Positions 21,531 through 37,403 of a stretch of 64,000 bases of DNA are shown in pieces. The DNA is from Morella rubra (taxonomy: Eukaryota; Streptophyta; Magnoliopsida; Fagales; Myricaceae): NCBI GenBank assembly GCA_003952965.2, contig CM025849.1, positions 3,057,356-3,121,355 of the forward strand, read 5' to 3'. Below the pieces are notes generated by a model. That model was not told the origin of the DNA, ran no database searches, and saw only the letters and a program-made list of their open reading frames with translations. How positions within the stretch are numbered: position 1 is the first letter of the stretch; each line of letters begins with the position of its first letter. The position numbers and the translations under genes are program-made.

Positions 21531-22161
21531 AAAGCTGTTGAGTTAGAATATCTATGAAAATAATATATTTAAAATTGAAGATAAAATGCAGGGCTTTAAT
21601 TATATATATTAAAGTAAATCTTATAAAGTTTTAGAAGAAGATCAAAAAAAGCTAAATATTATAAAGAAGGTAGGAAATTTTCACATGCATGGTTGCATCA
21701 CAAAGTTACATCGGTCCACAACTAACAATATTCATATTTCTTCATATTCGTCACGTATTAATCCCTGGATGAGATGCCGAGAGGGAACCGGGGAACTAGG
21801 GCACCGCCCTCAAAGATAGCAATGTTAGGCGGATCTTACTTTTAAGGAATGACAAAAAAAAATACATGATTCTGTAGCTCCAATTTCCAAAGACCATGGA
21901 TCTCTGTGTTCCAAAATGTTTTTTCTGCGACATGAATATTAAAGTGGAGCTTCATGCTCTAGGTACAAACTGGACCAATCCCAACAAAACTAGAGTCCTA
22001 AACTTGAAAATTACAAAATTCTAGCTAGGGTGTCAAAAGGTTAAAGAAAAAAAAATAAAAAAATAAAAAAGGGAAAAGGGAGGTGGAAGTGACGAAGCAC
22101 ATGGAGTCCTGCAATTGCATAAAGAACCATATGTATAGCAAGCTTATAGCGGACCCTGTCA
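21531..22161. other. Intergenic, no gene seen
   Basis: A+T-rich at first, mixed later. No recognisable gene or element end. Confidence 0.5.
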
Positions 22162-23400
22162 CGCGCCAAGGTCCTCAGAAGAGACATTAAACCAGAAAGG
22201 AAAGCTAGCTTTAATGGGAAACGAAGTTCGAGACGTGGAAAAGCAAAGAGGGAAGAAGAGGTAAAGCCACAATAATTCACACACGAAATTCGAAGGGAAA
22301 GACGAGACCCAGAGACGCAGTGGCTAGTAATGGTAAAAGTGGACCATGACATGCGGGGTGGGTTTTATTCAATCAAAATGCTATCTGTCGAGTTTGTTGA
22401 TAGGATCGAGGATTTCTTGCATGGAAATGAATTCGAGATTTTTCTGAATTTGCCGACTTTGCCTTGGATTTTACCATGTGAGCTCCAAGATGTTGCAATA
22501 TCGAGGAACAATATTAAGCTGATGAGAATAAAAGAAAAGGAGGGTTATAAAGATTATGTTTTTTTTTTGGGTGTATCGAGACTTGAGTTATTTGGAGTGA
22601 TTTCTTTCTTGTTTGCTTGTATTCTTAATTTTGAGATTAGTGAATTTTTCTTATTGTCTCTACTCGTAGATATACCTCACTTTGAAGGAATCACGTTAAA
22701 TTTTAGTATTCTCTCTATATTTCTTTTTTCTATGATATTGTTTAAATTGCACAACATAATTGGTCTCATTTCTCTTCTTGCGTATTCTCTTCCAATGATT
22801 CTCTTTGTGATTGCTAAGGTTGACCTAAAGGCATTATGAAACGATTAACAAGAGGGTACGGGTGGATAATATTTTTATCCTTTGTCTTGACATGAAATTA
22901 TGGCGAGAGAAGTTCCGATGACAGTGGAAAGAAGATGACTTTCACTGTCAACAAAGTTAATTTGTAGCCTATCAGAAGAAGTTGCCACCTGTTTAGACCT
23001 CTCAATTTCTTTCACAAGTATCTATCAACCCCTCTGAAAGTGCTCGAAAAGCTATCCATTTTAAAAAAAAAAAGACATCTCATCTAACAAACTGCATCAA
23101 ATTACACTACCCAAACAAAAGAACATCACCATTATGTTTTCTTTTCATTTCCTTTTTCCTGTCGACCCGTGTGTCGTGACCAAAGCCTTGGTATGTGCAA
23201 GCCATGTCGACTTTGTCAACTGGATGTGCCGACTGGCAACTGCTGTTGTGTCTTGATATATATAGTGTAACTACTGACTCTGACTCCCCCTAACATGCTG
23301 GTGAAACGCATTAAAAAAGATGACCAACTTCCCCGCAATTTCCTCGGTGATTCGTTTTTTCTTTTTTTACGGGGAGCAAGCTCGTGAAAATGTCCAAATT
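22162..23400. repeat. Dispersed duplication block A, copy 2 (partner 1-1218)
   Basis: This is the same orientation as 1-1218 with small indels, including an extra ~17 bp (TCGACTTTGTCAACTGG) near 23207. Similarity ends near 23400. No conserved coding sequence was found. Confidence 0.85.
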
Positions 23401-23870
23401 TTATTATAATTTCTTCCCTCATAATTGCAAACAAAATAGTGCTCTGCCAGTGCCAGTCTTGCAACGAGGCATTCAGGAGCAAATATATCTCTTTTGCTCT
23501 GCCATATATCCACCCACTCACCTCACACACATGACATACACAGGGATGTATACATATGCAGAACAACAAGCCAAATATATTTATATCAAACAAAAAAGCC
23601 ATTGACTATAGTATTTTGTCTATCTCTATAGACCCACGTTTTGCTATACAGCCTCACACTTTAAGGTAGAGATCTATCAATACTAGGCCTTAAACAGGAG
23701 ACCCTCATTAAGACCAGAGCCGAAAAAGGACAGACCCAATTCTACAAACTTCTCTCTATTCTATGGTGCAGTTGTCTAAGCCTAAACTTGATTGTTTGCA
23801 TAAATGACTGACAATATAGCATCTTGAATCCACATGCAGCTGTCCCGATCTTACTGCCTTTACAATTTCT
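23401..23870. other. Intergenic up to the assembly gap
   Basis: No gene is recognised. The open frames running across the Ns are artefacts. Confidence 0.5.
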
Positions 23871-24870
23871 NNNNNNNNNNNNNNNNNNNNNNNNNNNNNN
23901 NNNNNNNNNNNNNNNNNNNNNNNNNNNNNNNNNNNNNNNNNNNNNNNNNNNNNNNNNNNNNNNNNNNNNNNNNNNNNNNNNNNNNNNNNNNNNNNNNNNN
24001 NNNNNNNNNNNNNNNNNNNNNNNNNNNNNNNNNNNNNNNNNNNNNNNNNNNNNNNNNNNNNNNNNNNNNNNNNNNNNNNNNNNNNNNNNNNNNNNNNNNN
24101 NNNNNNNNNNNNNNNNNNNNNNNNNNNNNNNNNNNNNNNNNNNNNNNNNNNNNNNNNNNNNNNNNNNNNNNNNNNNNNNNNNNNNNNNNNNNNNNNNNNN
24201 NNNNNNNNNNNNNNNNNNNNNNNNNNNNNNNNNNNNNNNNNNNNNNNNNNNNNNNNNNNNNNNNNNNNNNNNNNNNNNNNNNNNNNNNNNNNNNNNNNNN
24301 NNNNNNNNNNNNNNNNNNNNNNNNNNNNNNNNNNNNNNNNNNNNNNNNNNNNNNNNNNNNNNNNNNNNNNNNNNNNNNNNNNNNNNNNNNNNNNNNNNNN
24401 NNNNNNNNNNNNNNNNNNNNNNNNNNNNNNNNNNNNNNNNNNNNNNNNNNNNNNNNNNNNNNNNNNNNNNNNNNNNNNNNNNNNNNNNNNNNNNNNNNNN
24501 NNNNNNNNNNNNNNNNNNNNNNNNNNNNNNNNNNNNNNNNNNNNNNNNNNNNNNNNNNNNNNNNNNNNNNNNNNNNNNNNNNNNNNNNNNNNNNNNNNNN
24601 NNNNNNNNNNNNNNNNNNNNNNNNNNNNNNNNNNNNNNNNNNNNNNNNNNNNNNNNNNNNNNNNNNNNNNNNNNNNNNNNNNNNNNNNNNNNNNNNNNNN
24701 NNNNNNNNNNNNNNNNNNNNNNNNNNNNNNNNNNNNNNNNNNNNNNNNNNNNNNNNNNNNNNNNNNNNNNNNNNNNNNNNNNNNNNNNNNNNNNNNNNNN
24801 NNNNNNNNNNNNNNNNNNNNNNNNNNNNNNNNNNNNNNNNNNNNNNNNNNNNNNNNNNNNNNNNNNNNNN
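23871..24870. other. Assembly gap (1000 N)
   Basis: Exactly 1000 Ns, the usual placeholder for a gap of unknown size. It could hide the missing 5' exons of the reductase gene at 27658-28274. Confidence 0.99.
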
Positions 24871-28274
<3,404 letters not shown>

Positions 28275-28346
28275 TTGTTGCCTTACCTGACGCTGCTAAA
28301 TCTCAAAGCTGTAGCAAATTCAGAGATTCATTAGCTCGATCTGTTT

Positions 28347-28352
28347 GAATAA
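28347..28352 (+). promoter_or_regulatory. Polyadenylation-signal-like AATAAA
   Basis: AATAAA lies about 75 bp after the reductase stop codon. Confidence 0.5.
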
Positions 28353-28359
28353 ATGTTTC

Positions 28360-29529
28360 ATGAAACATCATACACTGATCCTTGGAAATAAAAGCGTGCT
28401 TTATAATTACTCAGTTTGCATCTGTTTGTGTGTTTTGTTTATTATTGAAACCCAGTGCAGCATTCGTGTTATCTCCGTCAAAATATCACACTTGTTTCGA
28501 CAAGCATCTGAAAACCCATCTTCATCCCTTGTAGATCAATACATTTCGCAACGTTTTCAACTCTCCTTAGCTTTTTTCTCAAGCTTTTGAAATGATTCTA
28601 CATGCTAAATTGACACTTTTGGACATAAATGTTTGCCAGCCAAAGTAAAATCTAATTATCAAGACTAAAAAAAAATTTTGTTCAAATAATAGGAAATTTG
28701 ACGAGAGTACAAATTATCTAAATCTATAATTTTGGGTTTTAATGTAAAATCATATAATGCTGGGTAACTAATAAAAAATAATAGATAAGATAAAGATAAG
28801 CTCTAAATTAAAAAAAAATGTCATTTATTTTTTGTCAAACCTATGATCTAATACATATTACCCCAGCCATCACAAATCTACCGTCAATTCTTAATACTCC
28901 AAAAATGCCCAAACCATGTCACTAATGCTCAATACAATCTTTCATTCTTACAAAAGACCAGTACGAAACAAAAAAAATTTAAGGTTGTCATTCCGAATCC
29001 CAAATTTGACAACATGTCCGACGCAATCAGAAACGTTAGAATTTGAACCCCCATCCTACCTGCCATGAATATGTTAGTTTACTCTTGAAAAGGATTTCCT
29101 ACCACATGATTTTAATTCACTGCAATATCTCCTGAAAACACAACTGTTTTTTTGCTCAAAAAGTACAAATTGATTTAGCAAAATGAATCGAAATCACCAA
29201 TGATGATATCTGACATATGGTGAATTACAAAATATATAAAAGCACATACTTTCTTTTCAATGACTACTTAAAAAGTACTGGGAGTGGAAACCACCCGAAA
29301 AGAATTAGCACATTTGTGAATAACTTCCCCTGCTCCCTCCCTTCACTCACCACTATAGAAACCAATGTTTCCAAACAGAAAATCCTTATAAATATATTTT
29401 TTTAAATATATAAACAAATTCTTCCTAAAAGAAAAAACCAATTTCAAAATACAACCAGCAAAGAAATGACAAGAAAAAAAACTCATTTCTACAATGGGGC
29501 TTAAAAATTAAAAACTTCATCAACCTCTT
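28360..29529. other. Intergenic, no gene seen
   Basis: A+T-rich, no recognised feature. Confidence 0.5.
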
Positions 29530-30240
29530 CACTACAAGAATATAGCTTTCAGACAAAAATCTTTTCAAACCAAAAATTTTCACTAAGCCTTCCCTGACAA
29601 AATATTAATTCACCACCCAAAATCATTCCAGACAAAAACCTGAACATCAAAAACACTTTGGACGTATTTCTGGAAGACACATACACGCGTCTCCAATGAT
29701 ACGTAAAATATTAAAAATAATCAAAACCGTTCGAACTCCTCAACAACACCGTTCGACTCCTAAGCTTGTAACAAATTGCAAAATCATCCAATTGAATGAT
29801 CAATCTAGAATCCTACAATTTTTCCCCCAAACCCGTTCGACCATTTTCTAATAACCGTCCGAACTGATACATAACGAAAAAATCTTAGCCATACTAATGA
29901 ACAAATTAAAATCTATAACACTCAACACCTTTGACTACACAAAAGTCGTATCCAACGGGAAAAAAACATCGTCGACTGCTTAAAAAAAAAGTCCACAATA
30001 GTTATGCACGCTTCTTCCCAATTGTGTGTTCTACGATGCAAAACTTCAGCACAGTAACATCCAGTTTCGACCCCAATAAATACATCTGACATTAAATTTC
30101 TAATCCATTTCTCAACTCGGCTATTTTAATACCCGATAAAATTATTGAGGCCACTTGAAAATGATGTAGAACTTGTCGAACTCCATATGAAAATACTCAC
30201 GCTTTAGAAGACGAAAACCTCTACTCGGTTAAAAATCACA
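29530..30240 (+). mobile_element. Probable left end of a CACTA-type element
   Basis: It starts CACTACAAGAATATAGC at 29530, a typical CACTA terminus. Subterminal repeats follow around CGTTCGAAC / CGTTCGACTCC / GTTCGACCA / GTCCGAACTG / GTCGAACTCC between 29725 and 30185. The matching GTAGTG right end was not found downstream, so it is truncated or diverged. Confidence 0.45.
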
Positions 30241-31410
30241 AAACCCCTCCTCTCCTCAAACTTTCCTAAAACGTTTATCCCCGTCGAGATCTCTCAAACA
30301 ACATCAGGTAGGACCTTCTTCGTGAGTTTGGTTTTTAATTTCATGCATTTCAATTCAATTATGTCCATTATTTAGTTTGTTGGGTTGTTTTGGTTGATCA
30401 AATTATGCTGCTTTTGTTTGGTTCATCGAAACACCATTCATATGGTATTTTACAAGGTCCGGACTCGATATCTAACGTCCAGACAGTCATTAGACATGCG
30501 GACAGCATACATTTTAAACGACCTATAAGAAGTTCAGAGAGGAGGGAGAGAGGCAAACAAACATAATGCGAAAGAATTAAGGGTGGAGTCCTACGAAGAA
30601 AAATGGGAGGAAAAGTAGTCATTTAACATAAAATGGGCGTGCTAAGCTAAAAAAAAAAAAAATTAGAAGGATTTCTCAAGACGATGGGGGGCTGCCTCCC
30701 ATTGTCCCTGTGTAGTTCCGCCCCTGCGGACGCCTTTATTTCATATGCATGGTGCAAAATAAGAATGCCAGGTTTCCCCTTTACCTTCACGTTGATAAGA
30801 TATAGAAGAATTGGCAAGCACACAATTCAAAGGGGCTTTAAACTCGGTCGTTTTCTATCTGTGGGGTCTCACCGATCACGTAAGTCTCTCAGATATGGGG
30901 TCCCAGGACAGTGCAATTGAGAACCCCGAAAACCGTCTGTACTCTTGGGCTACATGGTTGCACACCAAGCACTATACCGACTCTTTATTGCATATCAGTG
31001 ATCAACAAAGACTTTGATGGCGGAATTGCACATGCGTAATGCATGATTATTATAACTCTACGCGTTTCTTCCAACTACAAGACCCGAGCTTGGGTCGTAT
31101 CTTTCCACGTGTTAAGCGTTATATAGTATTATTCGTGCACGTCTTATATTCCCATCATTTATGACTTCCAACGTTAGATTCAAACAATTAAGACAGAGTC
31201 ATGATTAAGCGAAAACAGAGACATGCAGCAAACACCAAAATATGGTAGGATCGACAGTACTCTCGATCCACTTCGATGAATTCTATATATATATATAATA
31301 TATACACATCAGGACATTTGGCTTTAGCCTTTCGGGATTAAGAAAAAAGAGACATGAAAAATGAAAATGACTGCTTGAAGAAATCATATCTAAACGTACG
31401 TGGTAAAAAA
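30241..31410. other. Intergenic, no gene recognised
   Basis: It contains short open frames at 30684-31017 with no recognisable domain. Confidence 0.45.
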
Positions 31411-31480
31411 AACTTACAAGTTATCGGCTCTGTGACAATTGAGGAATGGTGGTGAGAATGATAACGCCCTGTGAAACCAG

Positions 31481-31724
31481 TAATAGAGGAACTCCACCGG
31501 ACCCACATGTACGAGAACTGTCAATATGATCCCATGCGTGCTCCACATGGGCAAGTGCGAGCTGACTCCAAGTATCTTCTTTCCATGTCCTAGGTAGAAT
31601 AGTAATAGAGGAACTCCACCGGACCCACATGTACGAGAACTGTCAATATGATCCCATGCGTGCTCCACATGGGCAGGTGCGAGCTGACTCCAAGTATCTT
31701 CTTTCCATGTCCTAGGTAGAATAG
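31481..31724 (-). repeat. 122-bp tandem duplication inside CER1 exon 3
   Basis: Two copies, 31481-31602 and 31603-31724, differ by one base visible by eye (GGGCAAGTG versus GGGCAGGTG). A recent event inside a decaying exon. Confidence 0.95.
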
Positions 31725-31818
31725 AAATCCATTGAACAGTATTTGGTCGTCCCTGCCCACAAAAAAGGTGAATATATATCTATTTCGAATCGTAAATTTT
31801 GTCCCAGTAAAAGTGCGT

Positions 31819-31819
<1 letters not shown>

Positions 31820-31852
<33 letters not shown>
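31820..31852. repeat. (TA)n microsatellite
   Basis: Sixteen or so TA units inside the CER1 pseudogene intron 2. Confidence 0.9.
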
Positions 31853-31856
<4 letters not shown>

Positions 31857-33104
31857 TGTGTTTCTGTTTGTGCGTACCAATCCCTTTCTCTGTCAACTTG
31901 TTCGAATTCGAGGCTCTTGTCGACGATGGAGTTGTTGAATTTGCCTGTCCAGTGACGAGAGAGACTAATCCATATCTGATTGTGTAGCATCCTCCATAGT
32001 AGAAATGGAAATATGAGTAAGTAGGAAAGGTCCCTTTCACTCTTATCCTTCGTTATAAAAGAGTATGCGCTGTGAATGGTCCAAGGAGCCACGATGACGT
32101 ACTGAAAAGAAAATAAAAATAAAGAAACGCATAACAGTAAGTCATTGGTAAAAGAAAAATTAATCACCTAAATAGCAGTAACATAAAGTGTGCAATATTG
32201 AGAGCTATCATGCATACATCAATATTCTGACTCTTTTCTTGAAAAAAACAATAAGTGACGTCATGGCAGAACTCACATGGGGGTTGCTTCTGCCATTACA
32301 ATTATTTTTTGCGTATATATAATCTGATCAGCTTGTATACGTAAAATAAGGACCCCTTGTTTTATCAGAGAGCAACATTATTTGCATGCTTAACTCTGTG
32401 ATGGTAATTTTCCATGTATATTTGTTACTGATCTAGGTCATCTACTTACCAACCAAAAAAAAAACGGATCCTGGTCGTCTAACCCCTCGGTTTTTCTTTT
32501 TTTTTCTCTTGTTTTTTTGAGCCTAACCTAACCCCCTTGAGCCTCAATCGTCAAAGCTTACAACTGTCCCTCTATATTCCAACGAGGGTCAGTATCGGGC
32601 ATGCACGTATATGAATTTGTATGATTTCTTCTTTTCTCTTTTCTGGACGAACATGGCAGCTTACTCGGTGCTTTGAAGGGAAAAATAAAGTAATAAATGG
32701 GGGAGAAACAAACCTATTTAATCAATGGGACAAGCACTAGAAAATCACACAGACCAAATAGGCTGTTAAAAATATACTATTGCAATAGGTAACAAGTAGG
32801 ATGTGTTATTATGGTCTACAAACATCAAAAAGAAAAAAGAAAAAGCGTTAATTATTAGATCTGAAACTGTCTCACATATAACCCGAAAAACATTTAAAAA
32901 TTGAAAATCTAAAGGAGTATGCTTATATATTTTCTACTTTCTGCAGAGTTTTTATACGTACGTAGGTTTCGAGTTCACAATCCAAACTCGTTCATTCAAA
33001 CTTTGTGTATGAGACAGTAAGGTTTTTGAATCCTTAACAGATTTGCTACTCATGAAACATGCAATGGAAACATGCCTGTGTGCGTGCGATTGTGTGCATG
33101 AGTG

Positions 33105-33106
<2 letters not shown>

Positions 33107-33136
<30 letters not shown>
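33107..33136. repeat. (GA)n microsatellite
   Basis: Fifteen GA units just downstream (minus strand sense) of CER1 exon 1, at its degraded splice donor. Confidence 0.9.
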
Positions 33137-33139
<3 letters not shown>

Positions 33140-33349
33140 AATTAAGGCTTAAAGCTTCCAAGAGGCTTCCATGGCCAATCAGTGAGAATCCCTGGTTTAG
33201 AAGCCATACTTTATTCCCGCAGTGCAGTACTTCCCTTTCTGGCCTGTGTTGCTGCAATCTGCATCTGCAAGGCCGCATATATATATATATAGAACTGATC
33301 CTTTCAACTTCTCCTTAATGGTTTTCCGGTCGCAGTTACCAGTCTACTG

Positions 33350-34085
33350 TCTTGTTATTTAATATCTCATTTTCAACTGTATCAATTCATGCCACTTTGC
33401 AAGACATATATCTATCAATCAATTGCAGCAACTTGCCGACGTCGGCCGTACAAAATTAATTGCCATTGTTGGATGCCTACACGGGAGAGGCAGATAGGGA
33501 AGGCGTCCGAAGGCTTTTAAATCCATGGTGGCATGCTCCTCGCCCGAAAACTTTAAAAGAAATTGAGCACCATTTTTTAAAACCCGTGTCCTTGATCACC
33601 GTCCCTAATAAAGATGCATCATAACCGTACGTCCTCGTCTCTGAACCTCTCTAATTCTCTAACCGAACAGTATTTCAATATCATAGCATTTGTGTTTGTT
33701 TGTAAAATTGTAGACAGTTTAAAATTTTTAGATATTAAATTAGGTGAAAAAATAGAAAAAGAATGATTTTTAATATTTATTATAATAAAAAATAATAATT
33801 TAATAAGAGAGAAAAATTATAGTATAATTTTTTATTGTGTTAAAATTTTAAAAATGTACTATTTTAGTATCTAAACACACCTAAATAACTCCTCTATTTT
33901 AATATTTTGATTAGAATAAAAAATTAATTTAATTTAAAAAAAATCTTTTAACGATTATATATTCTAATTATTTTTAATAAAAAAAATTTAACATTTGAAT
34001 AGTAATTCTCTATTTTTAAAAAATTATTATTCATTTCGTCGTCTTAAAATTTTTTTTTTTCTTCTTTTTTCTTCAACTTTTTTTT

Positions 34086-34121
<36 letters not shown>

Positions 34122-35640
34122 CTTTTTTTTTTTTTTTTCTTTTTTTTTTTCTTTTTTTTTTTCTCTTTTTTTTTATAAATTTTTATTTTTTTTTAACAGT
34201 GACACTTAAATCTACTGTGTTGGGTTACACTTCCACGCGACCTCTATATTTCACCTCGCAAGCTTGTAAAACAAAATTCCATGGACGGTCGAGATCCTTA
34301 CGTCCAAGTCATGCCAGTGTGACTGTCGCTCGTCTCGGGGCGCGGACCACGTGAGCCACGAAGATATTGCCTTTCGGAAGTGTTGTCTTGTTGTCAATTA
34401 TACATCAAGTCGATGGACTCGATGCCGAGCATTAAATAACTGCAAGTGGTGTAGAAAGCTATGAAGTTGGCTCCAGTCGCATCTTCAAAAATTACTACTC
34501 GTTTGTTTTTAATTTGCTTATAGAAATTTGTGCTATTTTTGAATTGTTTTTTTGAATGTTTTTAAAAAAAATTTACACTTTTTTTTTATTAATTTTAATA
34601 TCTTTTCATTAATTTTAATAATTTTTTACAAATTTCAATAATTTTTAACATAATTTTTACCAATCTCAAGAGAATCTGTATTATTTCCAAAAAAACATAA
34701 ATACAAAAAACTGTTTTGATATCTAAATCACCTATAGTTTTCTCAAGGCAAGTTCGTCGATGGAACACGTAGCTCTGATTTTGCTTTTTCCTCCCAACCC
34801 TCAGGCGTGCACCACGTTACCAGAACCAGGACCTAATTTGAAAGGAGGCGAACTCCTAAGTCGAAATGACAAAAAAAAAAATCTTAAGTAATGCAAAAAG
34901 TGTCTTAGAGTTAAAGTATCGAAAATTTATGATTAAAAGCATTAAATTTTTTTGAAATACACGTACCATACTATTTGCTTAGACTGAGAGGTGGCAATTG
35001 GATCCTACAAGTCTGTATCTTCTGAAAACGTTGCAAAATGACTTCGTTCTCAATAATTTTATTTGGACTAAACAAAACACAAGGTCTTTTCGAACTCATA
35101 TTCATTGGCGGCACCTACAAAGCCAGGGACGAAAGCGAAGAAATTAAACATTTGACCAGGCCAAATTCATAAATATGAAAAGAAAAAATAGCCACACCGA
35201 CACGAACCGATCGATAAAAACAAAAAGCCAAGAATCCAAACGTTTTTAGATTTTTTTTTTTTTAGGAGTCCCTGCAGCCTCCCCCTAGTGTCATCAGCAC
35301 GTCCATAGCCTCTCCAAATTGACTTCATTAGTTTTTGGACCTTCATTTGGGTGGTATTTGTACGTGTGTGTGTGTATATATATATATATATCACTCAAAC
35401 TATTTTTTTTCATCGGCTCCCATAAAATTTATTTTTATTTTTTTTTTCTCAAAATCCAGTAAAATTCTAATATACCTCAAATTTTACAACATTCTCAAAT
35501 TTTAGTTTGCAAAAACTATAATGACTCAAGAAAAACACTAGCCACATCTATACTTTGACTTTAAAAGACTAATTAAGATTGTTCTCGAAGCTCCTTGAAT
35601 CATTATAAAATTCAGTTCAAAGTTCAACCTAATAAGATCC
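33350..35640. other. Intergenic, very A+T-rich, with poly-T tract
   Basis: 34050-34195 is nearly pure T and is low-complexity. The 119-codon frame across it is an artefact. No gene is recognised. Confidence 0.55.
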
Positions 35641-35647
35641 CAATATA

Positions 35648-35664
35648 GGATTTGGTCATCTCTT
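35648..35664. repeat. LINE target-site duplication, copy 1
   Basis: GGATTTGGTCATCTCTT, identical to 40799-40815. It abuts the LINE poly(A) tail (poly-T on this strand). Confidence 0.95.
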
Positions 35665-35705
35665 CTTTTTTTTTTTTTTTTTGCAAAACATCGACTTTAT
35701 TCATA

Positions 35706-36230
35706 TCAGGAACGAAAAACACAGGAAACACAAAAAGAAATAAACAAATCAAGGGGGATCAGTCCCCTCATACAACCAAAACAAATCCGAAAAATGCTCA
35801 ATGAAAACGGGGAGCCTCCAAGAGAAATCTTTGAGGCGGCCCAACGAGCCAAAAGGTGCGTAATCGAATTTGCACCACGATGAACATGTACGGCCCTCTG
35901 CTCCTGCATATCACCTAAAAGATGATGGATATTAGAAACAACATTGCTGATTCTCCAATCCGTTATTAGAGGAAAACAATTTATAGCCCGCACCACTTCT
36001 GAATAATCACATTCCAAAACTACTCGCCCCAACCACAATTCTTGGCTTTTTCAACTCCCATATGAGCTGCTATTGCCTCCCCAACCAAAGGATGACTAGA
36101 CCCCCACTTTCTGCACACAAGCTCCCACTACTCGCCCAAGATTATTACGAAGCACAGCTGCTACAGCAAAAAATTCCTCTCGAATGGCACAATCAGAATT
36201 TATTTTAATAAACCTAGGAGGAGGAGGTTG
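35706..36230 (-). pseudogene. LINE RNase H domain, 3' end
   Basis: The RNase H second half is clear (RVVLECDYSEVVRAIN ... VHVHRGANSITHLLARWA). The first half can be read only in a shifted frame around 36200-36040. Confidence 0.75.
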
Positions 36231-36263
36231 CCATCTTTGACACCCTGCTGATGTTTTGGTTTC

Positions 36264-37271
36264 CTAAGCTTCAGAGTGTTCTCGAGCAAGCCGATTAATC
36301 TGTTTAGAAAGGAGCTGCACCTCCGTAGACTTATCATCATGGACTTTGTTATTCCTAGCTGCCCATATTAAATCAGCCATATTAAAGGCAAAAATCTGGA
36401 AGCGATGCATCTCCTCAGCAGGAAGCCCAAGCAAAGCAACTGGATCAATAATACAATGAACCCATTCCTGTATAGACATATGAGCATAAGCCTGCAATCC
36501 ATCTTCCAAGGAGACTGACGCCAGAGAATTCTAGCAAATACACAATCTAGTAGGAGATGTTGGCTAGTTTCTACTCCACACTGACAGAGACCACAAAGAG
36601 TATCCTCCTCCTCACTACCACCAATTCTTTCAGCCACCTTACCTCTTGTAGGAAGGATGTCCCATGCAAGTTTCCACAATAGAAGCTTGAGACGATCATG
36701 GAGCTTGAGACCCCATAGCCTTTTCCACGTTTTCTCCACATAAGAGAATTCAGATTAAACCTCTGCTGGACCAGCACACTATACATGAATTTTGTTGAAA
36801 ATTTACCCGAGGTATCAAGAATCCAAACCAGTGCATCCCGTCTACTATCAATCTGGAGAGGAATTTTTAAAATCTCAGCCACCGAGCCACTAGAAAAAAG
36901 CTGCTCCAACTTAACCAAGTCCCAGCGAGGAGACTCGAGTAGTATTAAATCTGCCACCATAAGCTCCTCATCCTCAACTCCCCCATAGTCTATTGCTGCG
37001 GAACAAAATTGGGCAAGGAAGGAATCCACGGATCCTTCCATACCTGGGTATTATGATCATCCCCTATAATATTGCAAGCACCAACTTTAAGATGGGCCAG
37101 CACACTGAAAATACTTTTCCACACCCATGAAGAATTGTTGCCCACCTTAGATTGCCAACAGGAACCTGCCCGAAAATATTTGCTTTGTAATATCTTAACC
37201 CACAAGCTATCCTCCTCATGTACCATTCTCCAAGCTAGACGAGACACCAAGGAAATATTCATTTCATGCAT
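36264..37271 (-). pseudogene. LINE ORF2 linker and zinc-binding RVT domain
   Basis: SLVSRLAWRMVHEEDSLWVK begins the post-RT linker. The zf-RVT domain follows (LWKLAWDILPTRGKV ... CGLCQCGVETSQHLLLDCVFA). Several overlapping frames carry it, showing at least two frame changes. Confidence 0.88.
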
Positions 37272-37403
37272 AAGGCGAATGCCAAGACCTCCTACCCTTT
37301 TTGGAACACAAATGGACTTCCACGCATAGAGAGTAAGATTTCTTGTTGTTTCAGGACTAAAGCCCCTCCAGAAACGGCAAAGCAGCCTATCAATTTCATA
37401 ACA

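Larger units (their letters stand above)
31418..33207 (-). pseudogene. CER1-like: CER1-like (aldehyde decarbonylase) pseudogene, 5' exons only
   Basis: Three exons are recognisable on the minus strand. Exon 1 (33148-33207) starts MASKPGILTDWPW and ends LGSFK. Exon 2 (31878-32101) encodes YVIVAPWTIHSAYSFIT, then FPFLLWRMLHNQIWISLSRH and the FEQVDRERDW end. Exon 3 (31418-31752) encodes DDQILFNGFLFYLG, then ILTVLVHVGPVEFLYYWFHR and a tail matching SHHHSSIVTEPIT. CER1 is the ER membrane enzyme of wax alkane formation. Phases agree at 2/3. Exon 1 is followed by CC rather than GT. Exon 3 holds a 122-bp tandem duplication (31481-31602 and 31603-31724), giving a TAG just after the join. It also lacks ~26 bp, removing part of the first His-rich motif (LHHHYLYS). 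The +122 and -26 nearly cancel (net +96). Later exons with the other His boxes are absent. Confidence 0.9.

Noticed and set aside
22041-22352. 103-codon minus-strand frame across the block A boundary
   Set aside because: It crosses the duplication edge, ends in a poly-F tract and shows no recognisable domain.
22330-22839. 169-codon frame in duplication block A copy 2
   Set aside because: Copy 1 does not keep the frame, the sequence resembles no family, and the hydrophobic part comes from T-rich DNA.
33995-34354. 119-codon frame rich in Phe
   Set aside because: It is a translation of a poly-T tract.
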